Shown here in pieces: positions 17,996-26,503 of a stretch of 64,000 bases of DNA. Where the stretch lies: positions 1,302,001 to 1,366,000 of the forward strand of contig NC_021287.1 of the NCBI RefSeq assembly GCF_000402035.1, read 5' to 3'. The position numbers and the translations under genes were made by a program. The notes beneath the pieces are model-generated. The model worked only from the letters and a program-made list of their open reading frames with translations. It searched no databases and was not told the DNA's origin. This stretch comes from Caballeronia insecticola (GTDB lineage Bacteria; Pseudomonadota; Gammaproteobacteria; Burkholderiales; Burkholderiaceae). Every line of letters begins with the position of its first letter. Within the stretch, counting starts at the first letter, position 1.

Positions 17996-18001
17996 TATAA
18001 T
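17996..18001 (+). promoter_or_regulatory. -10 element for tRNA-His
   Basis: Perfect TATAAT about 57 bases before tRNA-His, implying a leader of about 50 bases. No good -35 hexamer is visible at 16-18 bases. Confidence 0.5.
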
Positions 18002-18057
18002 CTCGCTTCTTGATTGCAACGGCATTTTTTCGAGGCAATCAGGATCGCGGTAACAGT

Positions 18058-18134
18058 GGTGGCTGTAGCTCAGTTGGTAGAGTCCAGGATTGTGATTCCT
18101 GTCGTCGTGGGTTCGAGTCCCATCAGCCACCCCA
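18058..18134 (+). tRNA. tRNA-His (anticodon GTG)
   Basis: Cloverleaf with acceptor GTGGCTG/CAGCCAC, anticodon loop TTGTGAT and encoded CCA. G at 18058 is the extra G-1 that pairs with C73 (18131), the identity element of tRNA-His; the mature 7-bp acceptor begins at 18059. Single gene, terminator at 18150. Confidence 0.97.
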
Positions 18135-18149
18135 CCGAGAATTCATGCG

Positions 18150-18178
18150 AAAGCCCAGTCAATCCGACTGGGCTTTTT
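18150..18178 (+). terminator. Terminator of tRNA-His
   Basis: AAAGCCCAGTC-AATCC-GACTGGGCTTT plus TT; 11-bp stem. Confidence 0.9.
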
Positions 18179-18270
18179 GCTTTTCGTCGCCTGCGCGTTC
18201 GACTTCGCTCGCCCACGCATCGGGCACGCGGCGTGCACATCGAAGCTCTCCCGCTCACGGAAGACCGATC

Positions 18271-18525
18271 ATGAGCCGCCCACGTCTCGCGACAGCCTCC
18301 CTCCTGCTCGTTGCCGCCTTCGCTACGCAAGCCGCGCAGGCCCAAACCGCCCGTCCCAACGACAACGCATCGATGGTCAAGCCGCCGGGTGCCCCCGGCG
18401 CGCCGTCCGCGAGCGCCACGCGCCCCGACAACCCCGACAACATGCCGGTCAAGCGCCCGAATCCGCCGCAAAACAGCGATCGCATGCTGCATCACAGCCC
18501 CGCGAGCGACGCGATAGCCAATTAG
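18271..18525 (+). CDS. Small exported Pro/Asn-rich protein
   Basis: 84 residues. Signal peptide 1-24 (MSRPRLATASLLLVAAFATQAAQA), then about 60 low-complexity residues rich in Pro, Asn, Asp and Ala (KPPGAPGAPSASATRPDNPD; MPVKRPNPPQNSDRM). Probably a periplasmic or secreted disordered peptide. The start is the ATG heading the signal peptide. No recognised family. Confidence 0.6.
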   Translation: MSRPRLATASLLLVAAFATQAAQAQTARPNDNASMVKPPGAPGAPSASATRPDNPDNMPVKRPNPPQNSDRMLHHSPASDAIAN

Positions 18526-18635
18526 CGCGAACCCTGTCAGGCCTGATAAGACCGCCCGCCGAAATCGCCCACCGCATCGACCCCACCGTGCTAGCATCGA
18601 CGAACCCCCTCCCCACGACGACATTGGAGGCAGCG

Positions 18636-18938
18636 ATGAGCACTTTGGCGATCGACGGCGTGCGCTGGGTCAACGACCGTGTGACGAACGTACGCTGGGG
18701 CAGTTTCGATCAGGCGACCAACGACTGGGCCGCGCCGACCACCATCGTGGACGTTCAGCAGGTCGTGGACGCCATCAAGAGCGGCAAGGAAGTGCGCACG
18801 CTCTTCACGCTCGGCGGCAGAACGTTCCTCGGCCCGAAAGTGAACGCGCTGCCTTACACGAACGGTCATATCGGCATCGAGGCGCGCGTGCAGGACGGGC
18901 AGATCGAAAAATCGCTCGAAGACCTGCCGCCGGTCTGA
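18636..18938 (+). CDS. Hypothetical protein, 100 residues
   Basis: Starts MSTLAIDGVRWVNDRVTNVRWG with TGGAGG upstream of ATG 18636. Beta-rich sequence with VVDAIKSGKEVRTLFTLGGRTFLGPKVNALPY in the middle and an acidic tail. Soluble, no signal peptide. I do not recognise the family. Followed after 33 bases by another short gene on the same strand; probable operon. Confidence 0.65.
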   Translation: MSTLAIDGVRWVNDRVTNVRWGSFDQATNDWAAPTTIVDVQQVVDAIKSGKEVRTLFTLGGRTFLGPKVNALPYTNGHIGIEARVQDGQIEKSLEDLPPV

Positions 18939-18971
18939 GCAGGGCAAAAAAGGCGTCGCGGAGAAAAAGCG

Positions 18972-19367
18972 TTGAATCGGGAACAGGCGCTGCGCTTCGA
19001 GGCCGACTTCGTGCCGCGCATCGTCGAGCGTGTGGTGCAGATGGTCGGCTCCGGCGTGCGCGTCGAAATCCTTTCCTATGAAAGTCCCCGCGTGCCGACA
19101 CGCCTGCACGTGAGCGCCGCGCGTGCACCGCGAACGGACGACGACTCCCCGCGCGGCTATCCGCATCCGCTCAATGTGTTCCTCACGTGGGACGACGAAG
19201 AAATCGAACGCTTGCTGAATCCGGGCGGCGAGGCCCGTTTCCTGCGTTATCTCGATGCCATCGGCGTCAAACTCGACGCCTGGCAGGGCGCGCGCGAAGT
19301 CGATCTCGCAACGCGTTCGCAGGCGGAAGCATCGGTGCTGTTCGGCGGTCTCGATTTCGAAGCCTGA
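18972..19367 (+). CDS. Hypothetical protein with TTG start
   Basis: 131 residues (NREQALRFEADFVPRIVERVV...), initiated at TTG 18972 with GGAGAAA upstream; no ATG fits. A soluble alpha/beta protein with HPLNVFLTWDDEEIERLL and a helical C-terminus. Function unknown; a short genus-type protein likely co-transcribed with the 100-residue gene before it. Confidence 0.6.
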   Translation: MNREQALRFEADFVPRIVERVVQMVGSGVRVEILSYESPRVPTRLHVSAARAPRTDDDSPRGYPHPLNVFLTWDDEEIERLLNPGGEARFLRYLDAIGVKLDAWQGAREVDLATRSQAEASVLFGGLDFEA

Positions 19368-19467
19368 GCGCGGCGGCATGCAGCCGCCGATTCAATCTTT
19401 CCGCGCCCGTATCTGCGGACGAATGGCAGCGCCGGACGGACGCATCACCATGAACGAGGAGGTCGGT

Positions 19468-19671
19468 ATGGCATCGTCGAATGAAGGCAATCTGCGTGCG
19501 TTCGTGCAAACCGCGGAACAGGCGGGCGGCTTCGTGTGGGTGATCACGCTCGTCGATTTTGCGGCGCGCGAGGTCAAGCGCGCGCTGGTCTCGGAGGAAA
19601 ATTTCTCGACCGCCGACGCCGCCCGCGACGCCGGCAACGACTGCCTGAAAGGCATGTCGAACGACCGCTGA
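19468..19671 (+). CDS. Small hypothetical protein, 67 residues
   Basis: MASSNEGNLRAFVQTAEQAG, then FVWVITLVDFAAREVKRALVS and a helical C-terminus. ATG 19468 is preceded by GAGGAGG at 5 bases, a near-perfect Shine-Dalgarno, which favours it over the in-frame ATG at 19450. Compact alpha/beta protein without signal peptide; unknown function. Last of a run of short same-strand genes from 18636. Confidence 0.65.
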   Translation: MASSNEGNLRAFVQTAEQAGGFVWVITLVDFAAREVKRALVSEENFSTADAARDAGNDCLKGMSNDR

Positions 19672-19713
19672 CGGCGAGCTTGCTGCGCGCGGGCGCGGCT
19701 CGCGTGCAGGAGC

Positions 19714-20745
19714 TTATTTCGTCGCGATGACCATCGAATCCGGGCCGACCAGCGGCTCGACACGCGCCGTCGCGAAGCCCGCTTCCTTCATCCACGCGCA
19801 GCATTGCGCACCGGTGTAGTCGAAGCCGCCGGGCGTCTCGATCAGCATATTGAGGCTCATCAAAAGGCCGAACGCGTTGTGACGGCGATCGTCGTCGATG
19901 ATCGCGTCGTACACAATCAGACAACCGCCCGGCGGCAGCGCCGCGTGGCACTTCGCGAGCAGCGCGCGTTTCTGCTCGAGGTTCCAGTCGTGCAGGATAT
20001 GGCCCATCACCAGCACGTCCGCCGATGGAATCGGGTCCGCGAAAAAATCACCGGGATAAAACCGCAGCCGGTCCTGCAAGCCGTTCGCGGCGATGTAATC
20101 GTCGAAGATCGGCGCGACGACCGGCAGATCGAAACCGCCGCCTGTCAGATGCGGATGCGCCCGCGCCACCTGCACCGGCAGCGCGCCTTGCGCCGCGCCC
20201 AGATCGACGAACGTGCCGTATTCGTTCCACGGAAACTGTCGCGCAATGGCCTGCGCCGCGCCCATGCTCACGCCGCTCATCGCGTGAAGAAAGACGCGCA
20301 GCCGCGCCGGATCGCTGTAAAGCGTCTCGAAAAGATTGCCGCCATGCTTCGATTCGTTCTGCGGCAAGCCCGTGCGCAGCGCCTCCGTCAACGCGCCCCA
20401 AAACGGATAAAGCCGCGAGTTCGCCATCTCGAGCAATCCGCCGACATAAGAGGGCTTGTTGCGATCGAGAAAAATATCGACGTCGGGCGCGTTGGCGTAG
20501 CGGCCGTCTTCGCGTGTCAGCAGATTGAGCGCGACGAGCGTATCGAGAAAATCGGCCGCGCCGCGCGGATGCAGTTCAAGCGCCTGTGCAAGTTGCTCGG
20601 CCTGCATCGGGCCGTCGGCGAGTTGCGAGAACACGCCCAGTTCAACCGCCGACAGCAGCGCCTTCGATGCCCAGAACGCCATGCCCAGTTGCAGCAGCCG
20701 CTCCGGATTGGGCGGCGGATTTCTGTTGCCTTGCGCGTCCGGCAT
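19714..20745 (-). CDS. SAM-dependent O-methyltransferase (ASMT-like, class I)
   Basis: 343 residues. An N-terminal winged-helix dimerisation domain (about 15-95, [28 protein letters not shown] in parts) is followed by a Rossmann SAM domain with [19 protein letters not shown] (motif I), GFDLP and the [13 protein letters not shown] segment containing the His/Asp typical of plant-type O-methyltransferases. The family methylates small phenolic or polyketide hydroxyls; the substrate here is unknown and no biosynthetic cluster adjoins. ATG 20745 has GGAGG upstream. Divergent from the SDR gene at 21000. Confidence 0.88.
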   Translation of the reverse strand: MPDAQGNRNPPPNPERLLQLGMAFWASKALLSAVELGVFSQLADGPMQAEQLAQALELHPRGAADFLDTLVALNLLTREDGRYANAPDVDIFLDRNKPSYVGGLLEMANSRLYPFWGALTEALRTGLPQNESKHGGNLFETLYSDPARLRVFLHAMSGVSMGAAQAIARQFPWNEYGTFVDLGAAQGALPVQVARAHPHLTGGGFDLPVVAPIFDDYIAANGLQDRLRFYPGDFFADPIPSADVLVMGHILHDWNLEQKRALLAKCHAALPPGGCLIVYDAIIDDDRRHNAFGLLMSLNMLIETPGGFDYTGAQCCAWMKEAGFATARVEPLVGPDSMVIATK

Positions 20746-20999
20746 GATGCGCCTCCTGTCGAAACGACAACGAAAGTACGATGAAATCGCGGATAGGCGG
20801 GTGTGTAAGCAAGCGGGAAAGGACTGCGTAACTCTAGGAGCCGCTTGCACGCGGATCAAGGCGGAAGTGTTCGCCGCGACACCAAGCAGCAAACACGTTC
20901 GATGATTTCGAACGAGTGCGTCAGGCGCATCGCACGGCATCGCGTGAAGGTCCGCCCATAATGGCTTCACACTGATCAACGTTCACAAGGAGAACGGTC

Positions 21000-21737
21000 A
21001 TGAATCGCTTCGAAGGCAAGACAGTTCTGGTCACCGGCGGCAACAGCGGCATCGGTCTCGCGACGGCGCAGGCATTCGCCGCCGAAGGCGCACGGGTCGT
21101 CATCACGGGTCGCGACGAGGCATCGCTTGCTGCGGCGCGCGAGACGCTGGGCGCGAACGCTATCGCCATTCGCAACGTGACAGGCACGGTGGCCGCGGCG
21201 CGCGAACTCGCGCAACGTCTGGCCGACGAGCACGTCCGGCTCGATGCCGTGTTCGTCAACGCGGGCATCGCCACGTTCGCGCCGTTCACCGACATCGACG
21301 AAAAGGCATGGGACGAAACCTTCGCGATCAACGTGAAGGGACCGTATTTCCAGATTCAGTCGCTCGCGCCGCTGCTCAACCAGGGTGCGTCGATCGTGCT
21401 GAACGGGTCGATCAATGCGCATATCGGTATGCCGATGTCGTCGGTCTACGCAGCCAGCAAGGCGGCGCTCGTGTCGCTCGCGAAGACGCTCAGCGCGGAA
21501 TTGCTGCCGCGTGGCGCGCGCGTGAACGTGGTGAGTCCCGGCCCGATCGCGACGCCGCTGCACGAAAAGCTCGGTCTCGTCGATGACGCCGCCGCGCAAT
21601 TGCAGAGCCAGATTCCGCTTGGCCGCTTCGGCAAGTCGAGCGAAGTCGCGGCGACGGTGCTGCATCTCGCGGCGCAGGAATCGGGCTTTATCGTCGGGAC
21701 GGAAATCGTGATCGACGGCGGCATGAGCCAGCTTTAA
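21000..21737 (+). CDS. SDR family oxidoreductase
   Basis: 245 residues, classical short-chain dehydrogenase: TGGNSGIG cofactor loop (12-19), NAG motif in FVNAGIA, catalytic Ser in LNGSINAH and YAASK. R/D residues after the second strand (TGRDEAS) suggest NADP(H) preference. AAGGAG precedes the ATG. The ABM-fold gene follows by 60 bases and may be co-transcribed. Substrate unknown. Confidence 0.9.
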   Translation: MNRFEGKTVLVTGGNSGIGLATAQAFAAEGARVVITGRDEASLAAARETLGANAIAIRNVTGTVAAARELAQRLADEHVRLDAVFVNAGIATFAPFTDIDEKAWDETFAINVKGPYFQIQSLAPLLNQGASIVLNGSINAHIGMPMSSVYAASKAALVSLAKTLSAELLPRGARVNVVSPGPIATPLHEKLGLVDDAAAQLQSQIPLGRFGKSSEVAATVLHLAAQESGFIVGTEIVIDGGMSQL

Positions 21738-21797
21738 TTTTTACGGCATGACAGGTCCGGGCCGCAGGTGCGGCGCGGGCGCACCGAGGCTTTCATC

Positions 21798-22121
21798 ATG
21801 AGTGACATCATTTCTTTCGTCGTGCGCCTGCCGAGCAAGCCCGAGCATCGCGAGGAACTCGAAACGCGCCTGCTCGACGTGCTCGAACGCATGTCGGACG
21901 AGCCGGATTTCATCAACACGTATGTGCACCGCGCGGCCGATGATCCGGACACGCTCGTGCTGTACGAGACGTGGGCGTGCCCGGCCGAGTACTTCCGCGC
22001 TAATCACTTGAGCCGGCCGTATCGGCAGGCTTACGAGGCGGAACTGCCGCGGATGCTGGCGCGGGAGCGAAGCATCGACTTTCTGGAGCCGATGCGCAGT
22101 TACGAGAAAACGCGCGCCTGA
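21798..22121 (+). CDS. Antibiotic biosynthesis monooxygenase (ABM) fold protein
   Basis: 107 residues: SDIISFVVRLPSKPEHREEL, then PDFINTYVHRAADDPDTLVLYETW and an H-x-S motif (NHLSRPY). This is the dimeric alpha/beta ABM/YgiN-like ferredoxin fold; members oxidise quinols or degrade haem, but many have no known activity. Start at 21798 is the ATG at the domain edge. Probably in an operon with the SDR gene. Confidence 0.85.
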   Translation: MSDIISFVVRLPSKPEHREELETRLLDVLERMSDEPDFINTYVHRAADDPDTLVLYETWACPAEYFRANHLSRPYRQAYEAELPRMLARERSIDFLEPMRSYEKTRA

Positions 22122-22144
22122 TGATGATTCGCACGCGGCGCACA

Positions 22145-22624
22145 TCAGCGATGATGCCCGCCGCCCAAGGCGTGCATGCCGCCGTGCGGCGCGACCGAAT
22201 AGGGGTGTGCATAGGCGTGATATCCGCCGAAGCCTCCATGATGCAAGCCGCCGAAGTGCTCGTGCCCCATCCGGTGAAAATGATGAAAGTGATGGAAGCG
22301 GTCGACGAAGACGAAGCTCGTGCCGAAGCCCACGAAAATCGGCGGCCCCCAATACCACGGGTCGGGATACGGATAGGCGGCAATCGGATAGACGATCACG
22401 CTCGAATCGGCGTCGTCGCGGACGATTTGCCAGGTGCCGTCGGGTTGCAGGCAGGCGCGCGCGGCAACCGGTTGGCTGATGCCGTCGATGTCGGCTTGCT
22501 CGGGAATCGCGCGGCAATCGCCGATTGCGGCGAGCGGATCATCGTAGCCTTGCGCGAAGGCGGGCAAGGCAAGCGTCAGCACAAGCACAAGCAAAAGCGA
22601 GCACAAGCGAAGCGGGAATTCCAT
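22145..22624 (-). CDS. Exported His/Gly-rich protein with surface-antigen-like motif
   Basis: 159 residues. Signal peptide about 1-24 (...LVLTLALPAFAQ). A short domain with ARACLQPDGTWQIV matches the C-terminal signature of 17-kDa surface antigen/glycine-zipper proteins. A hydrophobic YPYPDPWYWGPPIFVGFG segment and a His-rich tail (FHHFHHFHRMGHEHFGG ... GGHHR) follow; the tail could bind metal, by inference. Function unknown. Confidence 0.65.
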   Translation of the reverse strand: MEFPLRLCSLLLVLVLTLALPAFAQGYDDPLAAIGDCRAIPEQADIDGISQPVAARACLQPDGTWQIVRDDADSSVIVYPIAAYPYPDPWYWGPPIFVGFGTSFVFVDRFHHFHHFHRMGHEHFGGLHHGGFGGYHAYAHPYSVAPHGGMHALGGGHHR

Positions 22625-22738
22625 GATGCGGCCCTGCGAGAAGCGTCGTTCCTGAGTTCGTAACGCGCGAGACGGCCGCTTTATTCCTCGCCGCGAGTCG
22701 GTGCACAATCGCGCGAGACAAGACAACGGGTCATCGCG

Positions 22739-23125
22739 ATGAGCGACAACGACGAACAGGACGACGTGCAGCGCTCGCGCAAGGCACGCTATCGCCGCTA
22801 CGAGGCGCAAGGAGAAGCGTCGATCCGCGCGGATCTGGACGAAGCAGCCGAATCCGCCGAATCCGCCGATCCCGGCACCGATCCGGAAGCCGCCTACAAG
22901 CGCGCGTGGCTGCGCCGTCGCGAAGCGGGCCGCCAGGACGAGCAGTTCCGCGCCATGTTCGCCTCCGTCAGCTCGGCCAACGACGCCGCGCAGCTCGCGC
23001 GCGATTCCGCCCAGGCATCGCGCCGCTCCGCCTTCTGGACGATGATCGCGGCGCTTGCAGCGGCAATCGGGGTGCTCGTCAACGCGGCGATTCAGCTCGG
23101 CTGGCTCGACTGGCTGCGGCGCTGA
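22739..23125 (+). CDS. Hypothetical protein with C-terminal membrane anchor
   Basis: 128 residues: a highly charged, acidic/basic N-terminal two thirds (RKARYRRYEAQGEASIRADL; EAAYKRAWLRRREAGRQ) and one C-terminal transmembrane helix (about 97-119, FWTMIAALAAAIGVLVNAAI). This looks like a tail-anchored inner-membrane protein with a cytoplasmic coil. Not recognised. Confidence 0.65.
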   Translation: MSDNDEQDDVQRSRKARYRRYEAQGEASIRADLDEAAESAESADPGTDPEAAYKRAWLRRREAGRQDEQFRAMFASVSSANDAAQLARDSAQASRRSAFWTMIAALAAAIGVLVNAAIQLGWLDWLRR

Positions 23126-23137
23126 AGCGCGCGCCGT

Positions 23138-23608
23138 TCAGCGCATCGCCGGCCGCAGCTCGCCCCAGCCGACGAGAATCTCCTGAATGCTGCGCGCATA
23201 CGCATCGCGATGTTTCGGCGACTCCGAGTGATACGCGCCGATCGCGCGCCACGTATTGCCGTACTTGACCATCTTCTGCTTCAGTAGCCACGCCGCAACG
23301 AACACGTTGACGCACGGATCGTTCAGCGCGCGATGCGGAATGCCCTGACGCGCGAGATCGGGGAAATGGATCGAGTTGATCTGCAACTGGCCGACGTCGA
23401 TCGAGCCGTTGGTGTTGCGGTTGAGCGCGGCAGCGTCGCCTTTCGATTCGCGCCAGGCAACCGCGCGCAGCACGAGCGGATTCACGCCCTGATAGGCGCC
23501 GGCCTGCTCGAAGCAGTCGTCGGCATGAACGGCGTTCGCGGCGAGCATCATGCAGATGACGAGCGCGCGGCGGACAAACGGTGCGGTGATACGCGTCGAA
23601 TGAGTCAT
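23138..23608 (-). CDS. Lytic transglycosylase (SLT, VirB1/IpgF-like)
   Basis: 156 residues with a signal peptide (about 1-29, ending AVHA) and one SLT domain. Catalytic Glu is E54 in AVAWRESKGD, followed by NGSIDVGQLQINS and WRAIGAYHS, the blocks of the goose-lysozyme-like, specialised transglycosylases that open peptidoglycan for secretion or pilus machines. ATG 23608 is preceded by AAGGAG. It is last in a leftward set with two small exported proteins; no secretion or pilus genes adjoin, so the machine served is unknown. Confidence 0.88.
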   Translation of the reverse strand: MTHSTRITAPFVRRALVICMMLAANAVHADDCFEQAGAYQGVNPLVLRAVAWRESKGDAAALNRNTNGSIDVGQLQINSIHFPDLARQGIPHRALNDPCVNVFVAAWLLKQKMVKYGNTWRAIGAYHSESPKHRDAYARSIQEILVGWGELRPAMR

Positions 23609-23654
23609 GAGGCGTGGCTCCTTGTCGATGAACGAGGGCGCGAACGATGACGCG

Positions 23655-24044
23655 CTATTGCGCAAGCGCCGTGTCGATGCGGCGCTCGACGTCCTTCAGA
23701 TACGTGCGCGATTCCTCGGACACGACGAGCCGCGGTTCCGGGCCGCTGCATTTGCAATCCGCGACACGGCGCGCCTTCTTGCCTTTCTTGCCGGCGGCGG
23801 AACGCGCGGGCGCGTCGTCTTCATCGGTGGTGACGGGCGGCAGCATCGCGAGCGTCGGCAGCGGCGGATAAACCTTCTGCGCGATGGGTCCGAGCGCGGC
23901 AAGCGTCTGCACGGAGGCGGGCGCGCTGACATCGAGCGGACCGGCGCACGCGCTCGCCGACAGCGCGAGCCCGGCGATAAAAGCCACGAAGGTCGATAAG
24001 CGAGACGAAAAGCGAGGCGACAAGCGAGACGAAAAGCGGCGCAT
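23655..24044 (-). CDS. Small exported protein of the transglycosylase operon
   Basis: 129 residues. The basic N-terminus is made of repeated RFSSRLS/PRFSSRLS units encoded by a DNA tandem repeat at about 23998-24037. A hydrophobic segment follows (FVAFIAGLALSASACAG), which could be a Sec signal or lipobox (SASAC). The mature part has a Pro-rich stretch, a Lys-rich GKKGKKARR block, a CKC motif and a helical C-terminus. It starts 4 bases after the preceding lipoprotein gene ends, so they are an operon. Not recognised. Confidence 0.65.
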   Translation of the reverse strand: MRRFSSRLSPRFSSRLSTFVAFIAGLALSASACAGPLDVSAPASVQTLAALGPIAQKVYPPLPTLAMLPPVTTDEDDAPARSAAGKKGKKARRVADCKCSGPEPRLVVSEESRTYLKDVERRIDTALAQ

Positions 24045-24048
24045 CGCG

Positions 24049-24444
24049 TCAGCCTCCCCGCGTCGGCTTGATCGACACGCTGTACGGCTGTCGCGCGCCG
24101 GCGGTCATGTTTTCCAGGCTCAGCCGGACCGTGTGCCGCGCCGGCACGCCTTTCCAGATCGCCTGATTGAGATAGGGCAGGTCCTGCGCGAGCGCGGTGA
24201 CGAGGATGGTCGTCGGTTGCTTCTGTGCGGCGGCGAGCGCGCCCGCTTTGGCGAGGATCGCGCCGAGTTGCGGATCGTGCGCGCCGAGCGCGTCAGCGGG
24301 AATCTCGAAGCGGAGGATTTCCGTGGAGACCGCGGACTTGTCGGCCGGGGCCGCGGTTTGGGCCTTGTCGGCTGCGGTCATCGGCGCGCAGCCGGTCACG
24401 GCGAACGCGGCGGCGCTGGCAAAGAGTGTGACTACCCACTTCAC
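24049..24444 (-). CDS. Putative lipoprotein heading the transglycosylase operon
   Basis: 131 residues. The signal ends in a lipobox FAVTGC (about residue 19). The mature domain contains FEIPADALGAHDPQLGAILAKAGALAAAQKQPTTILVTA in parts, then a basic C-terminus with NMTAGARQPYSVSIKP. GTG 24444 is chosen because AGGAG lies 6 bases upstream; the ATG at 24450 directly abuts the same AGGAG and is less likely. First gene of a three-gene leftward unit ending in a lytic transglycosylase. Function unknown. Confidence 0.65.
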   Translation of the reverse strand: MKWVVTLFASAAAFAVTGCAPMTAADKAQTAAPADKSAVSTEILRFEIPADALGAHDPQLGAILAKAGALAAAQKQPTTILVTALAQDLPYLNQAIWKGVPARHTVRLSLENMTAGARQPYSVSIKPTRGG

Positions 24445-24607
24445 TGGCATCTCCTGAGTCTGTCATGGCGATATGCGAGATGACGGCGTGTACGCGGACG
24501 ACTTGATGGCCGCACGCAAACGTTTCGCCATTTAGCAAGACTTGACTCAGAAGCGGCAATTTCTGGAAGGAGCCTTCCTCAGCGACGGTAATCGATACCG
24601 TTACCCG

Positions 24608-24805
24608 TCAGATCGGCCACCACGCGCCGATGCTCGGCTCCGCGTCCAGCGCGCGAAGGAAATCGTCGGCGAAGGCGTCGCTGGCAATCTGGCGTTCGAG
24701 CGTGCCTTCGGGAAAATCGTGGGGATTTTTGAGTCCCTTCGCGTGACGGATGGCGGCGACCGTTTCGGTCAGGGCGGCGATGGAGTCGAGCGTATGCGAG
24801 TTCAT
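24608..24805 (-). CDS. Small hypothetical protein, 65 residues
   Basis: MNSHTLDSIAALTETVAAIRHAKGLKNPHDFPEGTL, then a helical segment and a C-terminal AWWPI (quoted in parts below twenty where contiguous). Soluble, helical. Sixty-two bases downstream of the MFS gene on the same strand. No recognised family; composition and codon use are protein-like. Confidence 0.55.
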   Translation of the reverse strand: MNSHTLDSIAALTETVAAIRHAKGLKNPHDFPEGTLERQIASDAFADDFLRALDAEPSIGAWWPI

Positions 24806-24867
24806 AAGCCGGTTATCGGCGCGGCGGGCGCGGGCTTGAGGCCCGTCGCGCATAAACGATAAAGGCT

Positions 24868-26292
24868 TCACGTCTTCGGCTTGCCGTGCCCCGACACCAG
24901 CGCGCCGGCATCGCGCGACAGCCCGAACAGATCCGCCACGCCGATCAGCCCGACGAACCCGACGATCAGAAACGCCACGCTGAAATCCTCCGGACCGATG
25001 GAATGCGCGTCGTGCCCGTGCAGCCATTCGCCGACACGCAGCGCGATGGCGCCGACCGCGACGCCGATGCCCATCGTCATCTGGAACAGTGTGCTCGACA
25101 GCGCCGACGCGCCGCTCATTTGCGACTTCGGGACGTCGGCGAAACTGAGCGTGTTGAGCGCCGTGAACTGCAGCGAGCGCGACAGGCCGCTCGCGAACAG
25201 CACGGCGACGATCAGCAGCTTGGGCGTCGATGGCGTGAGCAGACTCATCGCGGCAAGCGAGAACGCGGCAAGCACGCCGTTGACGATCAGCACGCGCCTG
25301 AAGCCGAACTGGCGCATCACGGGCGTGGTGACGAGTTTCATCGACAGATTGCCGGCGAATACCGCGAGCGTGAGCAGGCCTGATTCGAACGCGTTCAGCC
25401 CGAAGCCGACCTGAAACATGAGCGGCAACAGAAACGGCGCCGCGCTGATGGCGATGCGAAAGAGCGAGCCGCCGCCCATCGCCACGGCGAAGGTTTTCAC
25501 CTTCAGCGCGGAAAGATCGACGACCGGCTGCGCCGCGCGCCGCAGATGCCACCACGACGCGACGCCCGCGATCACGCCCGCCGCGACCAGCACGCCGACC
25601 ATGCGCCAGTCCGCGTCGCTGCGGCCGACGAGTTCCATCGCGTAGAGCAGGGTGGTGCAGGCGATGCCGCAAAGCGCAAAGCCGGGCAGATCGAAACGGC
25701 GCTGCGCGTCTTCGCGCGTATTGTCGATGTAGCGCAGCGTCAGCAGCAGCCCGATCAACCCGAGCGGCACGTTCAGATAGAAGATCCAGCGCCATGACGA
25801 ATACGTCGTGATGAAGCCGCCGAGCGGCGGGCCGATCACCGGCGCGACGAGTCCCGGCCACGTGATGATCGCGATTGCGCGCATCAGGCCTTCCTTGGGC
25901 GTCGCGCGCAGGACGGCAAGACGGCCGACCGGCACCATCATCGCGCCGCCGATGCCTTGCAGCACGCGCGCGGCGGCGAAGGCGGGCAGGGTTGAGGTTG
26001 TCGCGCACAGCACCGACGCCGCCGTGAACACCGCGATCGCGCTGCCGAACACCGTGCGCAGGCCGAAGCGGTCGGCGGCCCAGCCCGATATCGGAATGAA
26101 GACCGCGAGCGTCAGCAGATAGGCCGTGATGCCGAGGCTCATGTCCGCCGGATGCACGTTGAAGGAGCGCGCCATCTGCGGCAGTGCGGTGGCGATGATC
26201 GTGCCGTCCAGGTTCTCCATGAAGAAGCTCGCCGCGACCAGCATGACGATGAGCGATGAGCCCTGATTCCCGCGATCGCGTTCGGACGGCAT
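24868..26292 (-). CDS. MFS transporter, DHA2 (14-TMS drug:H+ antiporter) family
   Basis: 474 residues, about 14 transmembrane helices. DHA2 marks: FFMENLDGTIIATALPQ in helix 1 (motif D1, LDxTIVNVALP-like), the loop 2-3 motif A (GWAADRFGLRTVFG) and motif C (GPPLGGFITTYSSWRWIFYLNVPLG in parts). Such proteins export drugs or small organics across the inner membrane. AAGGAG lies upstream of ATG 26292. No membrane-fusion partner is adjacent, so it probably acts alone. Divergent from the aldo/keto reductase gene. Confidence 0.9.
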   Translation of the reverse strand: MPSERDRGNQGSSLIVMLVAASFFMENLDGTIIATALPQMARSFNVHPADMSLGITAYLLTLAVFIPISGWAADRFGLRTVFGSAIAVFTAASVLCATTSTLPAFAAARVLQGIGGAMMVPVGRLAVLRATPKEGLMRAIAIITWPGLVAPVIGPPLGGFITTYSSWRWIFYLNVPLGLIGLLLTLRYIDNTREDAQRRFDLPGFALCGIACTTLLYAMELVGRSDADWRMVGVLVAAGVIAGVASWWHLRRAAQPVVDLSALKVKTFAVAMGGGSLFRIAISAAPFLLPLMFQVGFGLNAFESGLLTLAVFAGNLSMKLVTTPVMRQFGFRRVLIVNGVLAAFSLAAMSLLTPSTPKLLIVAVLFASGLSRSLQFTALNTLSFADVPKSQMSGASALSSTLFQMTMGIGVAVGAIALRVGEWLHGHDAHSIGPEDFSVAFLIVGFVGLIGVADLFGLSRDAGALVSGHGKPKT

Positions 26293-26503
26293 CGGTTGGG
26301 CGCTCCTTGTCGGCGTGATTGAGAGGCTGCCATTTTAGTCGCGGAAGCGGACGCCGCGCGGCTATGGTAGTTTTTGCGGTTGCCGGAAATCCAGCCAGGA
26401 TGTTCTTCCGGCCACGCGCTGACGGCAGGCCAACGCCGCGCCAACAACGTGCCGACAGTCTGCCGACAGCGCGCAAACATCAAGCCAACAAGAGGAAAGT
26501 GCA

